Source of the DNA: Henricia sp. BOLD:AAB3569
Taxonomy: Eukaryota; Echinodermata; Asteroidea; Spinulosida; Echinasteridae
Reading direction: 5' to 3'
Assembly: GCA_037783545.1 (NCBI GenBank)
Contig: JBBELK010001399.1
Location: 1-64,000 of the forward strand
DNA length: 64,000 nt
Both the position numbers and the translations under genes were made by a program. Positions 36,501 to 48,500 of the stretch are shown one piece after another. The number at the start of each line of letters is the position of its first letter. Position 1 is the first letter of the stretch. Below the pieces are notes generated by a model that worked only from the letters and a program-made list of their open reading frames with translations, was not told the DNA's origin and made no database searches.

Positions 36501-39500
36501 AGCTAACAGGCATGTTTTTAATCGAAACATTTAACAGTCGGTGCGTGTCTAAGTTGAAAAACCTTTGACGCCCAGGGTTAAAGTGATGCGCGCGCTAACG
36601 ATAGTTTTTTTTCTTTTGTGTTTTTGAAATAAAAATCTTTGACGCGCAGGGTGGAAAATGACGCGCGCTAACACTAAACATAGTTATTTTATATGGCCTA
36701 AACTTGTACAAATGTGTACATAATTTGTCTAATTTGAATTTTTGCTTAAATATGTCCAAGGAAGCATACACATGTTTCACATACTGATGTACTTCCTTTC
36801 ACATGCACACTTAGTATCCACTAGACCAGACTCAATTTTGTGTTGCTATGTGGTGCATGTCTGGCAGGTGTGAAGTACAGAATCAATACCGTGTTCACGG
36901 TAGCATAGAATGGCATTTAAAGCAACCAGGTTGTTGACAATGGCGTGCACCACGTAGCAATAACAGCATAGTATGTGACATTGTATACTACGCCTTCATT
37001 TGAAAGTAAAGAATTTGGAGCACCAGCCATTATACAAATGTTACACACAAAAGGATAATTGGACCTAGACGAAAACATTGAAGTGAAACTCATAAAAGCG
37101 ATTCTAAAGTTATTGGTCGATCAGTGCCTTGTTATCTACAAGTTCACTGTATTCAACAAACTTCTGTACTGATCAAGAATTGCGTTTCTTTTTTGAGAGT
37201 AAAAATTTGATGTGGGAGGTCCAATTTTTTTTTATTTGGAGTCTTTCCACGGTAAAGGGCGCATTTTGGCAACACAGACCATATTTTCCAGAAAATACTT
37301 TTGTCTGGTCTCAAAATAAAAGAAATATATTTCAGTTATTCTGAAGAGATAACTTAGGCCCAAAAAGGGTTACAAATAGTGTGACAACATGCCTTTCTAA
37401 AAACCCTGTGTACAAAATTTCCGGGGCGGCCTAAAATGTAACACAAGTGTCCGTCGTGGTTATGAGTGCATATTGGAAATTTGTACACAGGGTTTTTAGA
37501 AAGGCATGTTGTCGCACTATTTGTAACTCTTTTTGGGCCTAAGTTATCTCTTCAGAACAACTCAAACTTATTTCTTTTATTTTGAATGAGACCAGACAAA
37601 GGTATTTCCTCGAAAATACGGTCTGTGTTGTCAAAATTCCCCCTTTAATGTGGAAAGACTCTTATCATGAAAGACTTTCTTATCGTGCTAAATATATACT
37701 GAGCAACAAGAGTAATGCAAACATGTTCTCCATGTTTATTGAAAAAAGAAGCAGTCATTCAGAGTGGGAAATTTTCAGCACACAGAAGCTTTCGTGAATA
37801 TTTCAATGTCAACGTATTAAATTTATAAAGCAATTTTCTCAGAAGTTGATTGAAATAAAAATTTGCATTTATGTTTTACAGGATGTCGTATGCCGGGAGA
37901 CGTGAATTCTCCCGATGATTTCTGGCGCGTCATTCGCGATGGCAAGGACGTTATACAGGACATACTACCAGAACGTTGGAACCTGAATCACTTTCACGAT
38001 CCCGACCACACACAAATGGCCAAGCACTGCATGCGAAGGATTGGCATGATTAAAGGTAATCAGCATAAACATGGTTTTATAAACCTGTGGGAATCGCAAT
38101 TTCATGTGGTCCTCATTGGGATTTAACCCAGCGACCTCTAACACACTGGGCAGATGCTCTACCAGCTGAGGTATGAGGCACAGTGGTATACTTCCTTAGG
38201 TTTTCCCCAAGACCTGACACACCGGGCAGATGCTCTACCAGCTGAGCTATGAAGCACAGTAGTATACTTTTCAGGTTTTTTCTCTACTACTTTTGTTATT
38301 TTACTCAATTGTGCAACCATGCCACACCGGGAGAAAAGTTGGGTTCTTTGGAAAAACCTGAGGAGTATACCACTGTGGCTCATAGCTCGGCTGGTTAGAG
38401 CATCTGCCCGGTGTGTCTCGAGGTTTTTCTGAAAACCATTTATACAAAAATCCACTATATTTTTGTTTCCAATTCTCTCAGACATCGACAAATTTGACAA
38501 TGGTTTCTTCAAAATTTCCCCCCGTGAGGCTCTCAGCCTGGATCCCCAACAGCGACACTTACTGGAGGTCACTTACGAAGCGTTTGAAGATGCTGGTAAT
38601 TATATTAATGACTCTGTGGACTGAGACGAGATGTCATGTTCAGGTTCAGAGAAACATTTTATTCAAGCTATTTTCAAAATGATTCTAAACGCTGAAACTT
38701 GCATTTATGTATGTTATTTTTTATTGTTCTGGCCAAGAATGTGCCATGATTAAACAAAGCTTAGTTTGAAGTACAATTGGGTCCTCAAAATGACAACAAC
38801 AAATTGCATAAAAGTTGAATTTCATTCTAGTCAAAAAAATGTTCAAGTCCGAGTCGAGTCAAGTCATTTCCAACAGTGACTCGAGTCCAAGTCAAGTCAT
38901 TTGAAGTTCGAGTCTCAGGTCAAGTCATGTCAGGGAAAGTTGGGACACTGGTATAATGCCCCTAGTGGCCGTCCATAAAGTACGTACGCACAAAATGCCG
39001 ACTTTCTAGACCACCATCCCCCCCCCCACCCCCCATACGCATATTTCAAGACTTCACCCATATGCTTTAACGTTGGGTGTACGCATTGGCTCCCTCCCCC
39101 CTCTGCGGTACGTACTTTATGGATGGCCCCCTATTACATTACATTTCAAATCACCTTGTCAAATGTAATAAGAACTAAGAAGCATACCGGTACACATTAT
39201 AAATTTGCTTCATCAAATAGGCTGTTTTCATCAGACACTTGAATGTATCTAACTATACCTTGTAACATGTGTTTTCAGGTATACTGTCTGACGAGCTTGG
39301 GACAGACGGCGGTGTATTTGTTGGTATCGGTCTTTTTGACTACTCCATCTACATCACTGATCCCTATCTCATGGACCCTTACGTCTTGACTGGCAATGCC
39401 CACAGCTGCGCAGCCAACCGAATCTCGTTTGCTTTTGACATCAAGGTATGTATGACCTCGTTCACATTTAGGAAATTGCTTCATTTAACGAAGATTAGTT

Positions 39501-42500
39501 AATTGTCATTTAATGAAGCATGCGTTCACATCTTACTTAACGAAGTTTGTTGCTTCAAAACCACTCCAGGTACTTGCACCCTTGAGAAAAGCTGATGTGA
39601 TGGGATGTAACGCCGGAGGGTCCAGTGTGTTGTGTAATGCAATGAAAAATCACAAAATATTTGTTCGCAAAGAGATAGGGTTTCTCCCCAGTGTTTCTAG
39701 CTTGACTACCGAAGGTGCCACCCCCCTATACATACACTACTCACAATAAGTTTTGGATATTGGTGTGGTTCAATTTTGGAATTTGGAATTACTGTTTTCA
39801 ACTATTCCTGTGACAAGGTGTGTCTGTCATGCAGATACAATTGTCTAATTATATACAAAATCATTCAAGCGGAATGCATACCCTCAATAAAATATCTGCA
39901 TACACCCCACAATATCCCTAATAACTTATTGTAGGTTTGTAGTCGAGTCCACCGCAAGTCCCTGGGTCTTAATTCAAGTCACAAGCAATTCAAATGAACT
40001 CCAACAAAGGCATTCTTTTGTGCGTGTTCATTCTTTGCTTCTTGTTACTGGACTTTTAACGGACTTGTACGGGACTTGTCATGGACTTGTAATTTTATCG
40101 GTTCTGAACTTGTGAAAGACTTGTGATGGACCTGGATGCATGGACTTGACTACATCCCTGTTTTATTGAGAGTAGTGTATTAAGGCTTAGTTGGTTCGTG
40201 ACAGTTGTAAAGCGCAATGAGATGTCTGAAAATGTGAAATGCATTATGTAACAACTACCTTTTATTATTATGGTAATTCCGAGAAGTGTGACATTTAAAT
40301 TGCAGGGGCCAAGCTATGCCTGTGACACAGCCTGCGCCAGTGGCCTCACTGCCTTACATCTGGCTGCATCATCCCTATGGAACAAGGAATGCACTACTGC
40401 GGTGGTCGGTGCCTGTAATGCTATCCTGATACCGGAGGTTGCTATAGGGTTCAGTCAGCTAGGAGTGGTTTCGGCTGATGGTAAAAGTTGTCCCTTTTCA
40501 AAGTCTGCTAGTGGGTAAGTGCTTGAGAATATGCCATTATTGTTAAGCCTAGCGTACATCGACCTTGCAAATGAAAGCAACTAGAAGCAACTCGCGGCAA
40601 CTGGGAGCAACTATTGCTTAAAAAGGTCGATGTACGCGTACTTGCAACTACTGGCAACTACTGGCAACTCGAAAAATCCCAGTTGTCACAAGTTGCTCAT
40701 GTTGTATTCAGTTGCGTCTGTACGCGTACTTCTGTCAGTTGCCGAGTGCGTCTGATCACATGGGTACGGGTGCACATCGACAGCATCTGCAAGCAACAGT
40801 CGCTTCCAGTTGCAAGGTTAATGTACACTATGCTTTACCAGTTTGCCGTGTCGATGTGCGCGCTCCGGATATGTAGACTTGGCCGGATACTCCTAGTTGG
40901 TGCAAGTTGTGCAACTAATCAGTTGCTGTCAATGTGCGCGCTACGCACACATTGGCAGCAACTGATCAGTTGAGTTGCTTCCAGTTGTGCAACTCAACCT
41001 GACGTACACTAAGCTTTATATTGTAGTTAAAGAGCTCTAGTAAGATGATTTCTGAAACAGGTTTGAATTCACTTTTTAATATGCGATGCAAAAAGAAGTA
41101 AATTTTTCCTTGTTAAAGTATGTACAGTTTTTTCGCTGTGTGGCAGTCTGGCTTTTTGTCTGTCACGGAATAAAATCATTCATTGTATTCCACAAATTTT
41201 AAACATTCATTATTTGCTTCATCGAATGAAGAGATTCTAATCTTCGTCAATTTACATGTTGAACTACATGTTATATACCAATGCCTAGCAACGAACGGGT
41301 CTGGTCTCTTTTGTCATACCCTCCTACAGTGAATACGGTATTGATTATGTACTTCACGCCTGTCATGAGCACTCTGTCACATTACATAGCAACAAACATT
41401 TGTTCTGATCATCTGGATACTAAGTGTGCATTTCAAAGGAACTATGCTAGTACAACAGACACTATTCATGTTAAAGGTGCAAAAGACTGATCCAGAAATG
41501 TCCACCAACCAATCATTTTGAAAGACAATGGTGATCTACATGTATGTGCTCTTTTGGTGATCCAAACATTCTAATGATTGTGTGCACTTTGAAGTTGCTA
41601 GACACATTTCTACGTGGGCGGGGCTTACTGGATCAGTCTCTTTCATCATTTTTTATCAACTGAATTATTCCTTGTAAAACTACAGATACGTACGTAGCGA
41701 AGGCTGGGGCACCATGATACTCAAACCACTAGACAAAGCCATGCAAGACAAGGACCACATCTACTGCACCATACAAGGCACAGCCATTGCTGCTAATGGT
41801 AACCACAATAGCCTGACCATGCCTTCAGACACCGCTCAGCAGTATGTCATGGGACAAGCTTACCAGCAGTTTGGGATTGATAGGTCCATGGTTGGGTACA
41901 TAGAAGCTCATGGCACGGGCACGCCTGTTGGGGATCCTATTGAGGCCAGAGCTATTGGACTGACGTTTTCTCCCTATCGGTATGTGTACTATTAGCACAA
42001 GTTTGTGTATTTTTTATTTATTTATTCATTTTTTATTTAATGGGTTTAATGAACTTCAATTCGCTGAATTGCATGAAGCTTACAAGTGTGTTCCACCTAA
42101 ACCTCGAGATACATTAGTGGGTGGTGCCATTAGCAGCTGCTGTCCAGATATACCAGGTGATCCCCTTACTCATCACAAAAGAATGCGCTGGGATCTGCGT
42201 TACACAGCACGCTAGATTAACGGCTTTACATCTCTTCTGAAGGATGGAGCAATTATGGTTGAGTGCCTTGCTGAAGGGCACACATACTACGGCTAGGTAT
42301 TAAACCTGCAACACCCCATCTTCACCCCTGTTGTGAGTCAATGATTTAAACCACTCGGCCACAGTACCCCATTGATCAGAACAGAAGTTTGTTGACTACA
42401 GTGAACTTGTGGATAACAAGGCACTGATTGACCAATCTCTAGATGCAGTCATTTTGTTATATCTTTTTAGGGATTCGCCTCTGAAGATTGGTTCTGTTAA

Positions 42501-45500
42501 GAGCAACTTTGGCCATCAGGAGTGTTGCTCTGGCATTGCCAGTGCCATCAAAGTGGCCCTAATGCTGGACAAGAAAATGCTGTGTCCAACCATCAACTTC
42601 CAAGGAATTAACCCCGAGATCGATCTTCAGCAACTGAATCTGGAAATCCAACAGTCTTTGGAACCTTTCACGCCCAACTCAAACTTCACCATTGCACTGA
42701 ATAGTTTCGGTTTTGCCGGGGCCTTGGCACACATGATATTTAGAGAGGCTTCTATTAAGGAAATCTGTGATAGGAAGGCACAGAGCCCTTCTTATAAGGC
42801 AGGGTGGAAGTTTGGAGGGTCAACGAAGGGGGAGTACGTCTTGGTTCCACTTTCTGCAAGATCTTCTGATGCCCTGATAGATCTGGCCAGAAAATGGATA
42901 GAGTTTGAACACAAGAACGATGCTCTCAGTGTTGTATCTTGGCTTGCTACGAGGAGAAGACACTTTGAATGTAAAGTGGCTGTTTTGGCCAATTCAAGCG
43001 AGATGCTTCGAGAGAGACTAAGGTCCTACGTAGAGATGGGCAGTGGAGAGGGAATCTTTACAGGGTCAAACTACAGCACCGAGGAAGCCAAAATTTGTTT
43101 TGTCTTCCCCGGGCAGGGGCAGCAGTGGGCAAACATGGGACGACGACTGTACCACACGGAGGACGTATTTCGGAAAGTTGTGGATAAGTGTGATGCGCTT
43201 TTTCGTCATTTAAGTGGATGGTCTGTTCTGGCAGACAAGGAAGTCTTCAATGGTACTCATTCGGATTCTGCGATTGTGGAGGAAAGATCCGATGACATTG
43301 TGAATGAGATGGAAGTTGGCCAACCTGCCATTCTCTTCTTTCAAATTGGCTTATACGAACTGCTGCGTCACTGGGGCATCAAACCAGATGCGTGCGTCGG
43401 GCACAGTCTCGGTGAAATCGCCGCAGCTTATGCTTGCGGTGGTCTTAGCTTAGAGGAAGCCGTAGCCGTAATATTTAATCGGAGCCAAAAGCAGAAGATA
43501 CTCAAAGGAACGGGAAGTATGGCTGCACTTCGACTGCCCTTGGAGGAGGCTGGAGCATTGTGCTTGAAATATGGCAACCTCTACGTTGCTGCTATCAATG
43601 CACCGAGCAATACGACCATCGCTGGTTCAATTAACTCCATCAAGAAGGTATGTCAGGAGAATCCATCCTTGGCTAAAGAACTTCGAGTCCAGTGTGCCTA
43701 TCACTCTCCGTACATGGACCCAATGGAAAATGTTTTCCGCAAAGCTATGGCTGGTGTGGTGAGGACCAAGGAAAGATCCACAGAAATTCCATTCTACTCC
43801 ACTGCTTTTGCAGAGAAGTATGAGGGTATCTTTTCGATGGACTACTGGTGGGCCAACATTCACGGACATGTTCACTTTCAGGAAGCCATTGAAAGCATCC
43901 TTGACGAAGTTCAACCTGGAATATTCCTTGAAATAGGAGCTTCTAGTACACTGGTTTCTTCCATAAACCAGATTACAAAGGCAAGCGACAACGGAAAGGT
44001 CATGACTGTCACCTGTGGCCAGCGAAAGCAAGATGATAGGGTTGCGATCTTTAAAGCTCTTGCGACGTTGTACACATCGGGCATCAAGGTCAACTGGAAG
44101 AATGTCACACACAACACGGCAGAGTGGCTAAGACTTCCTACATACCCTTGGCAGAAGAACTCCTTCTGGATGGAATCTGAATACAAGAAAAACACACGAC
44201 TTGTCCTGAAGAAACACACTTTCAAAAGTGCAGATGGGTGTCTCAGTCTAGAAGAATTTCCCTTCTTGTCAGATCATGTAGTTCAGAATAAGGTCATCTT
44301 TCCTGGTGCCGGCTTCGTGGAATACATCCTTCAAATGTGCAAACCAGATGGAAAACCCATTATTCTGAAGAACGTAAAATTCATCAAGGTGCTTGCCTGG
44401 CCGGAGAAGGCAAACATTTTAGGAGACAAAACGAGGGTGCAGCTGTCTCTTCAGAAGGACGGTGTCGTTGTGGATGTTTTGGGAGATAAGCTGAAGGTCT
44501 GCACTGCTGAAATCGATGAGATTACTCCACACCAGAAAAGCAGGCTTATTCTACCAGTTGAGGATATCCTGAGGACTTGTACGGTTAACATGTTGGAAGT
44601 AGAACTCTACAACTCCTTTGCAGAAGTTGGCATGAACTACGGTCCTGCATTTCAAATCTTGGAAAGCATTGCATTAGGAGACAGAGAAGCTGTTGGATAC
44701 CTGAAACCAGTGCAGAACAGCACTCAATGTTTGGATATTGCCACACTGGATGGATGCTTTCAGCTTCTTCTTGCATCGCTTGGCAAAACCACCTCAATGT
44801 ATCTCCCCACAGAGGTAGAATCACTCCAAATGCTGGTTTCCCATCTTCCAATAGGGCTTCCCCTCTTGGCCCATGCCAAGATCACAGACTGTGACAGCAG
44901 ACGCTTAGTTGGCGATATAACTCTTGCAGGACCAGAAGGTATTGTTCTAGTCACAATCCTTGGTTGCCATTGTACTAATGTCGGTGGCACTCAGAGTGAT
45001 GTTGATTTGGATTCCTGTCTGTATGTCACAGAGTGGCAGCCTTCTGCCTCGTGTCTGCCCTCTACCGATTTACTGGATCACATATTCCAAAATGACTATC
45101 TACGTAACCATTTTCCAGAAGAGATGCATGCGGTGGACTTAGGGGAAAAGAGCCTTGGCCTACTCCGCAGGGCATCATTGTCTTACATAAGGCATGCTCT
45201 GGAAGAGGTACCTCAACAAGAAAGAAGCATCAATGATCGCTACCTCTCCCGTCTCCAGGTCATAGCTTCGAGCAGTGAAGAATCCCTACCACTGGATGAC
45301 ATCCCAGGCTGTCTTGATGAGATATCAAAGCTTGCTCCAGAATCGGCCATAGAATGTGACATGATAAAAACGCTGGGAGAGAACCTCCCAAACTGCCTGC
45401 GAAATCCCCTCTCCTCTCTCAAACTTCTCTTCTCCTTTCTTGGAGAGTATTTTCAGAGTGCCTCTACCATAAACATCTATTACAGGGCTATCATCGACCT

Positions 45501-48500
45501 TTTCACCAAAGCTATACAAGAGCTTTGTAAGAAAAAGAAGGTCGTAAGGATTCTCGAAGTTGGTGCCAGAACTGGTGGGTTTGCTCGGCTTTTCTTGGAG
45601 CACCTCGACAATTTGGGTCTGTCGGAATGTCTCCAGTACATCTTCACTGACATCAGTCAGACGTTCTTCCCTGGGGCTAAAGAAAATCTAGCAGACTACC
45701 AGTTTGTGAAGTACGCTTGCTTAGACTTTCAGGAAGACCCAGAGTGCCAAGGGTTTGTGCCCAACTCGGTGGATATTCTCATTTCACTCGATGCACTGCA
45801 TTCAGTGGCCGACTTGAATGTTGGCACCAGAAATTTGAAGCGGTTGCTCTGCGACGGTGGGTGGCTTCTTGTGATGGAGACGACCAAGGGGAATTACTGC
45901 CAAGACTTGATCTTTGGCTGTCTAGAACTCTCGTGGACATTCCAAGATTTCCGCACGGTGAGTTGTTGGATGGCTCAACCGGAATGGGTGAATTTGCTCA
46001 GGGAGAATGGGTTTGACTCCGTCACAGGGTGCTCAACTCCCAACGAGTACTTCCACAGTGTCATTCTCGGACGAAAATCATCCAGCCCATTTCCAAAAGA
46101 GCTAACGGCTTCAGCCAAACCCATCCAATTTCATCACATGGTGCTGATCTCAGACAAAAATCACAGTGCTTTGAACCAGGATCTGCAGCATTACCTTGGG
46201 TCACCTGAACGCGATCTCCCTCTTTCCAAGGAAATCGACTATCTCTCTGCATTGCAAGAACTGAAACATCCAGTAGATGTTGTGTATATTTGGAGCCCAG
46301 TAGATGACCAGGCACACTGCTTGCTAAAAGTTCTACAAGCAGTGGCTCAACTGTCGGAGACTATTTCTCGATTGTGGGTAGTGACCGAAGGTGCATCTGT
46401 TGAATGCCACAACACAAGTGCCCAGCTTGCAGTTGGACTCGTGAAAGCAGCCAGCAACCAAGTAACAGTCCCAGTGATCTCTGTAGATCTTGATCCAAAC
46501 ATCTGGCCTCAAGAGAGGGCTGTTCATTTGGCAGCATTGTTGCTTGATCCTGAAACTCCAGAGACAGAACTAGCCATGCGCAGTGGAGAAACAAGGGTAC
46601 CAAGGATCATTCCTCTTAAATCGTTGGAGAATGATCGTTCAGGAGACAGAAACAGCAAATATTGGAGTTTAGAAAGTTCCAGTGGGTCCGCTGTTAATGA
46701 CATGGGATTTGTGTATCATCCCGACGTCCATGTTGGTGCAGATGAGGTTCTTGTCGAAGTAAGAGCCGCAGCCATGAATTTCAAAGATACCATGATGTCT
46801 TTGGGTATGTTGGATGGGTTGATGATCTCAGATGAAGGACCACAGTTTGGGTTGGAGTGTGCCGGCACTGTTTGCAGCATTGGAAGTGACGTATCTACCT
46901 GGAAAGTTGGAGATGAGGTGGTAGGATTCGGAAAGAATTGTTTCGCATCGCATGCAGTGTGTAAGGAGGAACTACTAACCAGGAAACCGAAAGATTTGAC
47001 GTGGACTGACGCCGCTGGGACCAGCATTGCCTTTGTCACGGCCTACTACTCCCTGGTTCATAAGGCAAGCCTTCGGGAAGGAGAGATGGTTGTTATTCAT
47101 TCGGCATGTGGTGGATTAGGTCTTGCTGCAATACAGATTGCCAAGATGATAGGTGCTGGGATCATTGCTACAGCCGGCACGGACGAAAAAAGAACCTACC
47201 TTCGAGAACATCTTGGAGTGCACTACGTCACAGATTCCCGGTCAGACAAGTTCTACACTGATATCATGGAATGGACCGAGGGAAAGGGTGTCGACGTGGT
47301 AGTCAATTCACTTGCAGGCAAGCTGCTTTCAAAGAGTGTTGCCCTGCTCAAGCCGGAAGGCCGATTCTGCGAGATTGGCAAAAGGGATATCTTACAAAAC
47401 TCCACTCTTCAGATGGGCCCTCTCTTGAACAACATAAGCTTCATCAGTTGCCAGATTGATGTCTTGATGCAGTCCAACCCATTGCTAGTTGGTGCCCTTC
47501 TGGGCGAAGTTACAGCTCTCATCGGTTCAAAGAGGTTAAGACCTTGTCGCACGGAAGTCTACGACATCACAAGTTTTGCGGATGTATTCAAGCTCATATC
47601 AAAAGGATTGCATATTGGAAAGATTGTCTTTGAGGTCAAACAAGACTTGGAAATTCCCCCTCATCTGGTCATTCCGTCATCAAAAGTTTTAAAAAGCACG
47701 GGAACGTACCTGATATCTGGAGGGTATGGTGGAATAGGCCAGGCTATGGCACGCTGGTTGTACGCTGCAGGGGCCCACCACATTGCCCTGGTATCACGAA
47801 AAGGTTCCACCAATGCTTCTTCAAGGAGTACCCTAAGTTATCTTCATCAGCACGGAGTCAATGTATACCAGTTTCATTGTGATCTTTCTGATCACGTGCA
47901 GACATCCAAGATGCTAACAGAGCTACGACAACAAGCGCCGCCTCTTAAAGGAATCTTCCATCTTGCAGGCATAATTGCTGAGGAGTCCCTCGAAACACTC
48001 AGTTCACGTGATCTAGACACAATCGTAAACAGCAAAGCCGTCAGTGCAAAGAATCTCCACAGTCTGACCATATCAGAAAACCTGGACATTTTTTTCCTTC
48101 TGTCTTCTGTGACCGCGACATGGGGACATGCTTCCCAGCCTGGCTACGTTGCCGCCAATGCGTACCTCGATGCCTTAGCAGTGTACCGACATCGCCACAG
48201 GCTACCGGCGTTGTCATTACAACTGGGACCGATTCGAGGAACGGGTTACTTGGAACAAAACCCTGAAACGGCCAAGATCTTTGCCAGCAAAGGCAACAGA
48301 TCACTTCATGTTGAAGAATTCTTAAAGGTCCTAAAGAGACTCGTAGCAGAAGGATTCCAAAAACCAGTCTTATGCTTGGCTAACCAGGTAATTATGAGGA
48401 TTAATTGTTGGAAAATGTAGGATTTTAACCCTCTGAAATACCATGGTTTGCTTTTGGAAGGCACATTTTTTTAATGTTCATAATTACTTTGTGCCGCATC

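Noticed and set aside
41982..42215. Extra PKS exon in intron 6
   Set aside because: It lies in a tRNA-derived SINE, and exons 41686-41979 and 42471-48387 already join in frame across the conserved KS sequence.
42409..42470. ATG at 42409 as the start of a separate 2,003-codon PKS gene
   Set aside because: The first 21 codons derive from a dispersed repeat; the true exon starts at 42471 and upstream exons supply the KS cysteine and histidine.
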